From G963666535 sp963666535 (GTDB lineage: Bacteria; Bacillota; Clostridia; Oscillospirales; Oscillospiraceae), in NCBI GenBank assembly GCA_963666535.1, contig OY762913.1, forward strand, positions 2,666,001 through 2,730,000: 64,000 nt of DNA, given 5' to 3'. Both the position numbers and the translations under genes were made by a program. Below the pieces are notes generated by a model. The model saw only the letters and a program-made list of their open reading frames with translations, ran no database searches and was not told the DNA's origin. How positions within the stretch are numbered: position 1 is the stretch's first letter; every line of letters starts with the position of its first letter. Below, in pieces: positions 43,940 through 53,202 of this stretch.

Positions 43940-44300
43940 TCCGTGTGTGACCACCTGTGAGGTGACCGTCCGAAAGTCTTTGTTTCCTTGGGCTTCGTGA
44001 GATTCCGACCACCTTGACCGTGCCAAAGCCCCAATCCGACCACCTAAGCCGAAAGCCCGGAAACGCCCAGCACTGCTGGGCGAAGTGGCTGGCGGGAGGT
44101 CGCGCACGACCACCCGCCTTTCTCCTGCTCTGTTTTCGACCGGGATTCCATTCCACCTGTATGGCGGCTTTGCATGGCCTTGGGTGTTTTTCGCAAGCTC
44201 CGAACAACGCACCGACACGGCGTTTCATGGGGTGTGGGGGTATACGGATGCCACCTCGTTCCGCAAAGCGGCACACAAGGGCAAACGGGGCGGCAAGCGG
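43940..44300. other. Probable origin of transfer (oriT) region
   Basis: This 390-base gap contains no credible gene. It has four direct copies of GACCACCT/C (43949, 44007, 44038, 44108), an inverted repeat cacct-gtg-aggtg (43952-43964), a 9-bp hairpin cgcccagca/tgctgggcg (44064-44082), and further short palindromes such as gtcgcgcacgac. Iterated boxes plus hairpins directly upstream of relaxosome and relaxase genes are the usual make-up of oriT. The nick site is not identified. Apparent frames on both strands lack ribosome sites. Confidence 0.55.
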
Positions 44301-44315
44301 CGATATGGCGCGCCC

Positions 44316-44978
44316 CTACAGTTCCATGTTCATGCCGGGGGACTGTTCTGTGATCTCCTTGCCGTCGAGGTGATCAAGGAAAATCTGCCATTGGTCGTCA
44401 TTTGTGCGGTAATCCTTCCTGTAAGCGTGGTAGGCTGCGGCAGCCACATCCTTGATTGAAAAGGTTGCCCAGCCGCTTAAATGCCGGGCGGTATGGAACA
44501 GGCCGCTGTCGAGATCAATGTCGCACAGGCCGGTAATGTTCCCGCGGCCCTCGATACGTTCTCCCACGAGTTCGCCGAAGCGTTCCTCACTGATGAGCGA
44601 TCCTGCCCGTAGAAAATAATCCATAAGGGTGTCGGGCTGCGGGTCCATATCCTGACGCAGATAGCGCCTGGTCTGGTAGACGGCCTGCAAAAATTCGAAG
44701 GCGTGTTCGCATTCGAGACAGTTTGTTACGCCGTTTTCGGTGATACGGAAAACAGAAAAACGGCGGAGCTCTGCTTCCCGCTGCTCCGCCGCAAGGCGAT
44801 CCTGTTCGATGAAATTTTCAATTTCCTGCCGCTGTTCGGCGGGGATGAACTGTTCATATAGCCGCTCTGCCAGAGCCTGCACCTCACTCTCGATGCTCTT
44901 GCCCTGGGCTTCGAGCGCGCCGCTCAGCGCGTCGTATTTCGGATTTGGCAGCCAAAAGCTGATTTCTTCACTGTTCAT
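44316..44978 (-). CDS. Hypothetical ICE protein, 220 residues
   Basis: A soluble protein (MNSEEISFWLPNPKYDALSG...) with a coiled-coil stretch (RQEIENFIEQDRLAAEQREA) and a C-terminal alpha/beta part containing two Cys (NCLECEHAF). GGGAG lies 7 bases before the ATG, and the first 11 bases overlap the preceding gene, so it is co-translated. It precedes the oriT region in the transcript. I know no function. Confidence 0.7.
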   Translation of the reverse strand: MNSEEISFWLPNPKYDALSGALEAQGKSIESEVQALAERLYEQFIPAEQRQEIENFIEQDRLAAEQREAELRRFSVFRITENGVTNCLECEHAFEFLQAVYQTRRYLRQDMDPQPDTLMDYFLRAGSLISEERFGELVGERIEGRGNITGLCDIDLDSGLFHTARHLSGWATFSIKDVAAAAYHAYRKDYRTNDDQWQIFLDHLDGKEITEQSPGMNMEL

Positions 44979-45249
44979 GCTTCATCTCCCGCTCGTGACC
45001 AGCGGGTGATACGCCCGCCGCGTTTCCGGCTTTTTCTTTCTGATTTTTAGGCGGAGCAGGTGTGGCGGTCGCGTCCTCATCGCCCTCGTCGATGTACTCC
45101 CGGACGCTTCCGGGGACATATTTTTCGTAGAGCTTCTGGAGCTGATCGGCAAGCTCCCGCTCCAAATCAGCGCTTTTTTTACCCATATAGCGTTTCAGGG
45201 CGCGGAGCTTTTCGGCGTCCATGCCGACTGTGACGGTGTCCAGTTTCAT
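44968..45249 (-). CDS. Small ICE protein of DUF6103-like type
   Basis: A 93-residue protein starting MKLDTVTVGMDAEKLRALKR, with a helix rich in charges (YMGKKSADLERELADQLQKL) and the phrase YEKYVPGSVREYIDEGD, followed by a low-complexity tail. The N-terminal part resembles short ICE-borne proteins that I associate with DUF6103; the label is tentative. GGAGG is 9 bases from the ATG. It overlaps the next gene by 11 bases. Confidence 0.65.
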   Translation of the reverse strand: MKLDTVTVGMDAEKLRALKRYMGKKSADLERELADQLQKLYEKYVPGSVREYIDEGDEDATATPAPPKNQKEKAGNAAGVSPAGHEREMKHEQ

Positions 45250-45331
45250 TTTCGGGTTCCTCCTTATATAATTTTAATTGACATTAAAGCCGCAAGGCAG
45301 AAAAGAAAAGGCGGCGGTTTCCCTGAAATAA

Positions 45332-46489
45332 TTAATCTTCAACATAACTGATGTATGGGATTTTCAACCACGCCGTCCAGTTACGATTCGCAAGCTTGGT
45401 TCGGACCACGCCGTATTTGGTGCCCATGGCCTCAACTACCTCGCCGTTACCGACATAGACGCCGATGTGTCCCGACTTCCACACGGCGAGGCCCGGCGTG
45501 TCGGGCATTGTATCCATGGAGCCCTTGACGGTGGCGGCGTTATACATGCCGTCCGCGCCGATGTCCGGCATACCGTTGGTTCCGTACTCAATAGTTTTGG
45601 TGTCGGGATTGAACCAGCCGTAGCCTTTGATGAGCCCGACGCAGTCCGTGGTACGTCCGCCCAGCCAGTTGTTTCGGATGAAATCCTCGTAGCTGCCGAC
45701 GCCGTCTGGATACTGCTCCAGCTTGTATGAAAAGAGCGCGTCTGTCAGCACGTCGCCATAGGTACCCCACACGTATCCCCAGCCGGAGGCGAAGGCGTTT
45801 TCGGCGTAGGTCACAAGATCCAGGTTGTTTTTTATTTTTGGTTGGAGAAGGGTCAGCCCGTCCAACGCAACGCCGCTCCCGCCGCCACGTTCGATTTCTC
45901 CGGTATAGGAACCGGCGCCGCCGTAAACAATGCGTTCATAAATTTTTCCGGCGTTGGCCTTTACGGCGTCTGTGATCGGGTGACCGGCCACCGCAAGGTT
46001 CGTATATGCCGTCGCCAGATCAGCGGGAGCTGCGACCGTTTCTCCCTCGGCGTTTTCATTGTATGATACAAAGCAATCCACAAAAGCGCGGGTCTCTTCT
46101 CCCGAGAGGGACAGGTTCTTGTTGCCGAAATACAGAGAATAAAATATAGACTTGATCCGGATACTGTCCAAGGCGCCACTGTCCAGCCCAGCTTGCGCAG
46201 CGGTAATCGCCTGATCCAAAACGGCAAAGCATCCGCTCATGTCGTTGATGTATGCCGTGTACTCGGCAGGGATGGAGGAAGAAAAAGCGCCGCCATTGAA
46301 GCTCAAATCAATGGCGGCGTTGTTATGGTCCGCAGAGCCGGAGAGCAGTCCGCAGATGAGAACGATAATTAAAATGAGGGGCGACAGGACGGCGGCGACG
46401 ATCCACCCGATGGTTTTTCGGAGGCGATCATCCGACAGGGCGGCAATTGCCGCTTTGACCGCAAGCCCAATTGTTGCGGGATCAGCCAT
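45332..46489 (-). CDS. NlpC/P60 cell-wall hydrolase of the conjugation system
   Basis: A 385-residue membrane-anchored protein: helix at about 27-50, an extracellular lysozyme-like spacer region, and a C-terminal NlpC/P60 domain (about 240-385). The catalytic Cys is in RTTDCVGLIKGY and the His in SGHIGVYVGNG. It likely opens peptidoglycan for the transfer channel, as VirB1-type or CD1108-like proteins do. It follows the VirB4 gene by 20 bases in one operon. Confidence 0.88.
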   Translation of the reverse strand: MADPATIGLAVKAAIAALSDDRLRKTIGWIVAAVLSPLILIIVLICGLLSGSADHNNAAIDLSFNGGAFSSSIPAEYTAYINDMSGCFAVLDQAITAAQAGLDSGALDSIRIKSIFYSLYFGNKNLSLSGEETRAFVDCFVSYNENAEGETVAAPADLATAYTNLAVAGHPITDAVKANAGKIYERIVYGGAGSYTGEIERGGGSGVALDGLTLLQPKIKNNLDLVTYAENAFASGWGYVWGTYGDVLTDALFSYKLEQYPDGVGSYEDFIRNNWLGGRTTDCVGLIKGYGWFNPDTKTIEYGTNGMPDIGADGMYNAATVKGSMDTMPDTPGLAVWKSGHIGVYVGNGEVVEAMGTKYGVVRTKLANRNWTAWLKIPYISYVED

Positions 46490-46509
46490 TGGTATTCACC
46501 TTCTTCATA

Positions 46510-48333
46510 TTATCTACCGCCTGCCTTTCCGAACAGCTTCTCTTTGTATGACGGGGCGTGAACCGCCAGATTGTACCGCTCGTTGCCGCATTTATACAGG
46601 CACACGCCGCGCTGGGGGAAGCGGATCAGGTTGTATTCCGATTCTTCAAGCTGCAGGGAGTCGATATAAAACTGCTTGTCGATATTGCCAGCATTGAAGA
46701 GAAATGAGTGGGTGGGGATGGAAAACAGAGGCTTGGTCATCTCGCGGATGCCCTCGATATTGAAGTCCTCAAGGTTCTGCGACGCCAGGATCACAGACGA
46801 TTCTTTCTTGCGCACGCGCTTCATAAAATTGCGAATGTACTCTATCGCCGTCAGGTTTGTGAGGAATAAATAAAGCTCATCGATGGAGGCGGCGGTGTTG
46901 CCCTCGGTCAGAAGCTTGTCGGACATGAAGGACAGCACGTTGAACAGCAAGGCATTTTTTACATTTTTACTGGCTTGCAGAAGCCCCTTGACGCCGAAGA
47001 CAATGAAGCGGTCGGAGGTCACGTTGGTGCGGCCGTTGAAGAATTTGCTCTCGGCGCCCTGACACATAGAATGGAGCCCCAGCAGGATCTCCTGTAAGAG
47101 CTCGGCGCTATAAAGCTGATACTTCGCGGTATCGTAACCCTTGTACTCGTCTTCAATCAGAGCGTACAGGTCGGATAGAATGGGATACGCATCGGCGGTC
47201 AGCCTGCTGAAATTTGTTTGGTCACTGATGCCCCAATTTTCATAAAGCTTTCCCAGCATGATTTCGATCACGTCGATGTGGCGGTCAGAAAAATCCTTGT
47301 AGCACCTGAAAAAGTCCTTGAGGAACGAGATGTGCTGGCTGAGCTTCGTGCGCTGACGGAAGGTCTGCGGCGCGTCTTCATCGCCGGGGTTGCCGCCCTC
47401 GTCCCAGGTCTTGGGTTCCAGGGGATTGATCATATACTGTCCGTTCATGAGATCGACGAAGCAGCCGCCGAGGTTTTCCGCAAGTTCTACATACTCGTGC
47501 TCAGGGTCGAGGCAGATCACGTTCTTGCCGGATTCGAGGATGTTACAGAGGATCAGCTTGAGTAAATAACTCTTGCCTTGGCCGCTGTTTCCGAGAATCA
47601 AGATATTGGCGTTGGTCTTGTCATCGTCGCGCTGGTCAAAGTCTGCAATGATATTGCTTCCAAATTTGTCCCGCCCGAGGTAGAAGCCGTGGGCGTTAGT
47701 TTTTCCGCTGTATCCAAAGGGGTAAAGATTTGCCACCGAGCTGGCCGGCAGGACGCGCTCGAACTGGCTGCCGAACACGTTGTAACCCGCCGGACCCACC
47801 GCGAGAAACCCCTCCCTTTGGCGGAGCAGCAGACGGTCCACGTTGAGCTTGCTTCTTACCAGCTCGGTCAGCACGTCGGTCTGGAGGAGCTTCAGCTCAT
47901 CCGGATCGTAGGCGGTCAGCTCAATGTAAACGGCGCAGTGCAGGAGCGGTTCACGGTTCCGGTGCATGGAGGAAACCAGCGTCACCACATCCTGCAGGTT
48001 GCTTTCAGCGGTAACAGTCTGCTGGAGGTCATTGGTGCTGCTCCGGCTCATGCGGTTTTTATTCGCCGCGTTATGAATGATCTTCTTTTCTTCATTCGCC
48101 GTCACCTGCCGGGTGTAGATGCGCAGGGTCACGCCATCTTTTTCTCCCAGGTGCCGAAGGATCGCCTGCTCCGAGGTGCTGGTGGGGTACTCGCGCAGCG
48201 CCCATGCGCACCGGTAGGTATTGCCGCAAATGAAATGATCGGTGCAAAACTTAATCACCCCCGGCGCGATCATGTCGAGGAAATCCTTTATTTTAGCATC
48301 CTCCGCTGCTTCTTTTTTTCTGATTTTATTCAC
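46510..48333 (-). CDS. VirB4/TraE-type conjugation ATPase
   Basis: A 607-residue ATPase. Walker A is LGNSGQGKSYLLKL near residue 250, Walker B-like AASIDELYLFL near 465, with ICLDPEHEYVELAENLGGCF between them and SVILASQNLEDF after, all as in VirB4/TrwK/TraE proteins that energise type IV channels. The start overlaps the end of the preceding gene by 8 bases, so translation is coupled. Confidence 0.93.
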   Translation of the reverse strand: MNKIRKKEAAEDAKIKDFLDMIAPGVIKFCTDHFICGNTYRCAWALREYPTSTSEQAILRHLGEKDGVTLRIYTRQVTANEEKKIIHNAANKNRMSRSSTNDLQQTVTAESNLQDVVTLVSSMHRNREPLLHCAVYIELTAYDPDELKLLQTDVLTELVRSKLNVDRLLLRQREGFLAVGPAGYNVFGSQFERVLPASSVANLYPFGYSGKTNAHGFYLGRDKFGSNIIADFDQRDDDKTNANILILGNSGQGKSYLLKLILCNILESGKNVICLDPEHEYVELAENLGGCFVDLMNGQYMINPLEPKTWDEGGNPGDEDAPQTFRQRTKLSQHISFLKDFFRCYKDFSDRHIDVIEIMLGKLYENWGISDQTNFSRLTADAYPILSDLYALIEDEYKGYDTAKYQLYSAELLQEILLGLHSMCQGAESKFFNGRTNVTSDRFIVFGVKGLLQASKNVKNALLFNVLSFMSDKLLTEGNTAASIDELYLFLTNLTAIEYIRNFMKRVRKKESSVILASQNLEDFNIEGIREMTKPLFSIPTHSFLFNAGNIDKQFYIDSLQLEESEYNLIRFPQRGVCLYKCGNERYNLAVHAPSYKEKLFGKAGGR

Positions 48334-48913
48334 CGAGAATCACCCACCTTTCTCCGTCGTAGTTCTCATATTTTTCGGTTGTGACGTTCTGCTCATAGTA
48401 AACGCCAAGGAGTTTTTTGATATCCGCTTCATCTGTCCGGCGCGTGGTGAAGCCCTGATCCTTCAGGCTTTTCTCGATGCGGGAGAGATAAGGGAGGATA
48501 TCGGATTCCTTTTCATCCCGAAGACGGATGATGATGAAAAATTCTCGAGCGGTCGCCATCTGAACCTGCATCCGGTCCAGGTTTGCCGTGTCCTGCAGCA
48601 GAAGCTTACGGATGATGGGGCTCTGTTCCGCGTCGATCCTCCGGCGCAGGAAACTTTTGTTGTCCTCGAAATTCTCACGTGAGTTCAGACAGAGCATTTC
48701 GATCTCCGCGATGCCCTTGAGGACATTCATGAGTGCATAGATCCGCGCCGCGACACTGGCGTCGGACAAAACGCTAATATTGGTCGGCTTGATGATAAAA
48801 AACACCAGGCTCCCACGGCCAGTCACCAGACTGTAATCGGTGACGTCCGTGATGCCCATAAGCTGGCGAGTGGACAGCTTTTCTTTCGCTGCCTTTTTTT
48901 CTTTTCTGTTCAT
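48326..48913 (-). CDS. Conjugation-associated protein upstream of VirB4
   Basis: A 195-residue soluble protein starting MNRKEKKAAKEKLSTRQLMG. Phrases such as SLVFFIIKPTNISVLSDASV and REFFIIIRLRDEKE resemble the N-terminal part of TraC/VirB4-type proteins, so it may be a split-off VirB4 partner domain. GGAGGG with 7-base spacing supports the ATG at 48913. It lies between PrgI and VirB4, the usual order in Gram-positive systems. Confidence 0.7.
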   Translation of the reverse strand: MNRKEKKAAKEKLSTRQLMGITDVTDYSLVTGRGSLVFFIIKPTNISVLSDASVAARIYALMNVLKGIAEIEMLCLNSRENFEDNKSFLRRRIDAEQSPIIRKLLLQDTANLDRMQVQMATAREFFIIIRLRDEKESDILPYLSRIEKSLKDQGFTTRRTDEADIKKLLGVYYEQNVTTEKYENYDGERWVILGE

Positions 48914-48915
48914 AA

Positions 48916-49173
48916 TCACGCCCTCCATTCATAAAGCTGCTGGCGCCCGATAAAGAAGAAAAAGGCGCAGCGAATAAAGTCGAGGATGCTGGTATCTTCA
49001 AAGCGGATGGATAAAAATGCGTAGAGCGCCGTGAGGACGATGGGGGGCAAGAATCGGAGCTGTGCCAGCGCGAACACAGAGATTAAAAGGCCGACGCCGA
49101 TGATGCCGATGTCCCGCAGCTCCCACAGCCATAGGGTGGCCTTGGCCTTCAGATTGTCTGGGTATAGATACAT
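48916..49173 (-). CDS. PrgI/VirB3-like membrane protein of the transfer channel
   Basis: An 85-residue protein with two hydrophobic segments (GIIGVGLLISVFALAQLRFL, then a second near FIRCAFFFFIG), matching the size and layout of PrgI-family VirB3-like proteins. It stands directly before the VirB4-associated gene, as in clostridial ICEs. Confidence 0.82.
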   Translation of the reverse strand: MYLYPDNLKAKATLWLWELRDIGIIGVGLLISVFALAQLRFLPPIVLTALYAFLSIRFEDTSILDFIRCAFFFFIGRQQLYEWRA

Positions 49174-49231
49174 TCTTTTTTCCTCCTACCATTGGATGTG
49201 CTGCGAAAAGCCGTAGCGGTCGCAGTACAGG

Positions 49232-51234
49232 TCACTTGTTTTCCTCCTTGATTTTACGTAAAAAATATGCGATGCCCCGGAGGATAAAGTTGACGCAGGG
49301 GATCGCCACGCTGTTGCCCAACGCCTTGTATCGGGCACTATCCGACGCTCTGGGGATGTCCGTCCAGCCGTCCGGGTAGCCCTGGAGCCGCTCGCATTCC
49401 AGAGGCGTCAGCCTTCGGATCAGCTTGCGGCGCACCACAATGCATTTGTCTTCGGACACATATTGGTTGTTGACGCCCTTATGGTCACTGTAACCGATGG
49501 TCCCGACCGTTTCCTGATAAGGCTGGCATACGAGGTCGGTGCGTCCTTATGCTGTCGGGCGCTTTGGGTGGCGACCACATCCTTCTCCGAAAATTCGTCG
49601 CTGCGTTGGCGGCTGTATACGGCATGTCGGTCGGCTCCGGTTAACGTGTAGGCGATTCCTGTTTGGCAGCCGAGGCCATTGCCGCCGTTTTCCGGCTCCC
49701 GGTCGATTGTGTTTCCGGCAATGCAGATGACCTCATCGAGTTGTGTTATTAAAGGCTGGTTATTGCCACCCGTCCCATAACGGGCCGACATGGTGGGCGC
49801 CACAGCGTGGGGACCGGTGTACCGGCTGTCAATGCCGTGGTTTTCAAACAGCACAGGCTGATTGTTGCCTGAGGTTCCCGCCGCCGAGGTAATGGTCGGG
49901 CAAACGCCTTCACCGATCTCCGCGCCGCCCTGCTGAGAGGCCATGACCAGCGGCGGGTGCCCGTCCATTTGTGCCCGGAGGGTAGCGGTGATATCCTCGG
50001 TGATATCCATGCGGCTGCCGCCCTGATCGTTGAGACAGAGAATGGCTGGCACCATATTTGTACCGCTTTCGGATGCCTTCAGCGTGGGTGAGAGATCCTC
50101 TCTGTAGCCGATACCGCCTGCCGCGGGTCCGGCGCCGGCGCAAAAGCCCGCCGCAAAAAGAAGACCGCCCGGATTCCGTCCGCCTCCGCCGTCCGCTCCG
50201 GCAAGTGTCGGTGCTACGCCTTCCGGTAGAAATATCCGGCTCTGCTGAGTATCCCATCCGTTCAGGCAGTTCGTTTCCGCCACAAAGGTCTGCTGCTTCA
50301 TGCCCGGCTGCGCGCCCAAAGCTCCGGCAACGTCTTGCAGATCCCGCACCTCGTCCCGCTGGTTGGCAGCAAAGGCGATGGCTGATTTTTCTTCTGTTTT
50401 CACGTATCCGTGCCCGCCTCCATCGCCGCCATAGAGCGTTGGCCATATTCCATTCTCCTCAAAAACGCGGCGGCTCTGTACATCCCACGAGGTCAGGCAA
50501 GCCCCGCCTGAAGCATCAGCGCCTCCTTGAGCTGGGGCGGCAGTTCCTTGCCTCGGGCCTCCGCCCGACGCAGAATCCCCAAACAGGCCGTCCTGCTCAA
50601 ATAATATTTTTGGGGCACACGGTCCTGCAAAATCCGCGACAAGGAAGATTCGACGGCGACGCTGGGCGACACCCCAGAATTGAGCGTCCAACACTCGCCA
50701 AGCCAGGCTGAATTCATTTCCCAATATGATTGCCCCAGCAGATTGCCATGTCCCGTCGTCAGGTCGAGGCACATGACAGGCGCTGTCCTTAATTCGGACG
50801 ATTTCTTCGAGGACCGCCCTGAAATCCTCTGAATCGGAGGAGCTGAAAGCTCCGGGCACGTTTTCCCAAACGAGGAATCGAGGTCGAACAAGGTGAACTG
50901 GTATACCTCGCTGTTCATCGGCTTTTCTCATCTCCTTTGCAATTCTGACCTGCTCCATAAAAAGGCCGGAGCGTTCGCCCGCGAGGCCGGCGCGCTGTCC
51001 GGCGATAGAAAGGTCCTGGCACGGCGAGCCCCCGCAGAGGACATCCACAGGCGGTAGTTTCGCGCCGTCCAGCTTTGTAATATCCCCGACGTGGACCATG
51101 CCGGGGAATCGGGTTTTTGTAACTTCGATGGGAAAGGCTTCGATTTCACTCGCCCATATCGGCGTGACGCCGTTATGGACAGCCGCCAGTGGGAAGCCTC
51201 CGATTCCATCGAAGAGGCTCCCCAGCGTCAGCAT
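49232..51234 (-). pseudogene. DNA cytosine-5 methyltransferase interrupted by a frameshift
   Basis: The N-terminal frame (51234 to about 49540) has motif I LFDGIGGFPLAA, catalytic GGSPCQDLS, ENVPG and QRRRRIFLV, then an unusually long target-recognition region (about 240-560) of Gly-rich segments of the type APTLxGxDGGG. The C-terminal motifs IX-X (RRLTPLECERLQGYPDGWT, ALGNSVAIPCVNFI) are in another frame that is open from about 49545 to 49232. Losing one base around 49538-49545 (…KDA[T]DLVCQPYQETVG…) explains both. The product would lack motifs IX-X unless the ribosome shifts. It could be a sequencing error. Confidence 0.85.
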
Positions 51235-51617
51235 CAGACTATCCTCATGGACGGAGCGGGAGCCTCGGCCGCGGTGAGCTGCATTAGCTCGCCGATAATA
51301 AACACACCGTTTTGTTCTCTAACTCTGCACATAGGGATGCCGAGCCTGTTTGCTTCATCGATTTCAAGATGCATCCCCAATGAGATTCTGCTGCCATAGC
51401 ACCACAGCTCGTCACATCTTGAAATCACGGCAAGTCCCATGTCAAGGCCGGCTTGCCGTTCCAGCGGATCGGCGTCGTTGAGGAGCTGTGGATAGCGCAA
51501 ATGGGGCGCAAAAAAAGCGTGCCCCTGTTCCATCACATGGCGGCACGCTCGCTTAGCAAACGCGATATTCCTTTCTACGTCCCCCGCATAGGGGGACGCT
51601 ACATATATGAGCTTCAT
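51234..51617 (-). CDS. DUF4406/nucleoside deoxyribosyltransferase-like protein
   Basis: A 127-residue protein with the fold signature MKLIYVASPYAGDVERNIAF, then GLDMGLAVISRCDELWCYGS and a Glu-containing HLEIDEANRLGIPMC, as in nucleoside 2-deoxyribosyltransferase-related proteins that occur on phages and ICEs. The ATG at 51617 has AAAGGA 8 bases upstream. Its TGA overlaps the start of the methyltransferase gene (TGATG), so the two are coupled. The substrate is unknown. Confidence 0.75.
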   Translation of the reverse strand: MKLIYVASPYAGDVERNIAFAKRACRHVMEQGHAFFAPHLRYPQLLNDADPLERQAGLDMGLAVISRCDELWCYGSRISLGMHLEIDEANRLGIPMCRVREQNGVFIIGELMQLTAAEAPAPSMRIV

Positions 51618-51636
51618 AGGCTTTTTCCTTTCTCTG

Positions 51637-52539
51637 CTATTTCGCCACCGCCTGTACAACGGTTCGGGTGGTGTTGACGGCGGCTTGAGCGGTATAGACT
51701 GCGGACATAAGATTTGCTTTGGTTGAGGTATCCAGCCCGAACGCCCCGGCGATCCTCGGCACCTCGCCGGCGGACAGCATCAGCCCAAGTCCCAGCAACG
51801 CGTGATCTTTAACCACCATCAGGCCGGCCGTGAGGATGGTCGCCTGTAAAAACGTCGTGAGACATAGGCCGATGATTTGTTTACACCACTGGATGAAACC
51901 GTCGATATAGCCGCGGGGAACAGAGAACATGTACAGGCTTCCCACGGAAATTTGAATCAGTAGGATGCCTCCACGCTTGAGGTTTGAGAAAAACACCTTG
52001 ATCACCGCGTACCCCATGAGGATGACGATAAATAGGATCATGATCGGACTTGTAATGGCAGAAAGACCTCCAAATGCGCCAGAGCTCATGGCACCGCTGA
52101 TGTCCGATGTGCTTCCAAGCCCGGACAGGACGCTGTTAGCCATATCTCCGAAGCTCTGTCCATAGCCGGTGATACCCGCCGTGAGGCTGCTCTGTAAACT
52201 GACCGACAGTTTGAACAGCTCCACCGGAGCGACGGTAAAAAGCGATACCGCCATAAAGCCCTTGATGGCGTTCAGGGCGGCGTCCTTGATGCTGCCGCGG
52301 CCGTTCTGATATTCAATTCCGGTTTCAAAGGCCGATACCACAAGTCCGGTACCATACAGCGCCCAAGCCAGATAGGAAAAGAACAGGACGATGGACTGCA
52401 CCCAGCTCATGTCGAACAGCTCGACGCCCATGCTGCCCATCTGCGAAAAAAAGTTACCGAGAAAGCCCACGATCTGACCGTATAGCCAGTCGATTAACTG
52501 GTTCATGACTTTATCGAGTGCAAAATCCCATATAAAAAT
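51637..52539 (-). CDS. VirB6-like polytopic protein of the transfer channel
   Basis: About 300 residues with six to seven membrane helices, including SWVQSIVLFFSYLAWALYGT and ITSPIMILFIVILMGYAVIK, of the VirB6/TrbL-like class of clostridial ICEs. The first ATG (52506) has no ribosome site. The same frame extends 11 codons upstream to an ATT at 52539 (IFIWDFALDKV then MNQL), and that ATT is preceded by AAAGGAGG with 9-base spacing. I therefore prefer an ATT start; the shorter form is the alternative. Confidence 0.8.
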   Translation of the reverse strand: MFIWDFALDKVMNQLIDWLYGQIVGFLGNFFSQMGSMGVELFDMSWVQSIVLFFSYLAWALYGTGLVVSAFETGIEYQNGRGSIKDAALNAIKGFMAVSLFTVAPVELFKLSVSLQSSLTAGITGYGQSFGDMANSVLSGLGSTSDISGAMSSGAFGGLSAITSPIMILFIVILMGYAVIKVFFSNLKRGGILLIQISVGSLYMFSVPRGYIDGFIQWCKQIIGLCLTTFLQATILTAGLMVVKDHALLGLGLMLSAGEVPRIAGAFGLDTSTKANLMSAVYTAQAAVNTTRTVVQAVAK

Positions 52540-52630
52540 GTGAGGTCACCTCCTTTGCTGCTGTAAATTTTATGAGAAATAAAAAGACACACCGTAATTG
52601 ATCCTTACGATGTGCCTGGGAATGGGTTTG

Positions 52631-53023
52631 TTATTGATTTTTTAGTTCGCTGATTTTATCCGGGTTCAGATAGTGTGTAGCGTAGGCTCTCTCAATTTCC
52701 TCCACTCCGCTTTTAGAAAAACGGAGTTTTCTTGCATGGGGAAGCTGTTTCTGCCCCCACTGCTTATAGAATGTCCATGACCCCTTGAGATTGTTTTTTG
52801 CCGCGTAGCTTCCGATTTCCCTCATTATATATGAGAGCTTCGACAGGTTTGCTTTGCAGACATGTTCCAGATAGTCCACCTTTCCAAACCGCCACCGCTC
52901 ATAGTCCTCTTTCGAGAGAATGCCCAAGTCCATGAGCACCTGCACCGGCGCCGCGATGCCGGTTTTCTGGAGCTGCTGGTACATGGAATTATGCACCTTC
53001 CCAATAATATCTCTGTTATTCAT
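52631..53023 (-). CDS. Hypothetical 130-residue protein
   Basis: A soluble, basic protein starting MNNRDIIGKVHNSMYQQLQK, with several aromatic positions (WRFGKVDYLEHVCKANLSKL, SWTFYKQWGQKQLPHARKLR). GGGAGG lies 9 bases upstream. It has the look of a conserved protein, possibly nucleic-acid binding, but I do not recognise a family. It is separated from VirB6 by about 90 bases that include a weak hairpin. Confidence 0.65.
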   Translation of the reverse strand: MNNRDIIGKVHNSMYQQLQKTGIAAPVQVLMDLGILSKEDYERWRFGKVDYLEHVCKANLSKLSYIMREIGSYAAKNNLKGSWTFYKQWGQKQLPHARKLRFSKSGVEEIERAYATHYLNPDKISELKNQ

Positions 53024-53158
53024 ATCGCAACACCTCCCGCAAATAGTTTACTATAAATCCAAGCTAACCGCCAGCGGATATCCGTCAATTCTGATCTCAC
53101 ATACCGAGAATCGTCCAGCACATCCTTGCATAAAGCTGATGAATATCACCTCTTTCCG

Positions 53159-53167
53159 TGCTATACT
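53159..53167 (+). promoter_or_regulatory. Extended -10 promoter of the TauE-DUF1232 pair
   Basis: TGCTATACT gives an extended -10 (TG at 53159, TATACT at 53162-53167), about 36 bases before the ATG at 53203. A clear -35 is not seen. Confidence 0.45.
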
Positions 53168-53202
53168 GAATATAAAAATGTGTTTGCTCCTTGGAGATGG
53201 GT

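Noticed and set aside
49174..49231. Short frame SDLYCDRYGFSQHIQW after the methyltransferase stop, with AAGGAGG nearby
   Set aside because: Protein-like, but there is no start codon in frame after the ribosome site, and it is only about 17 codons.
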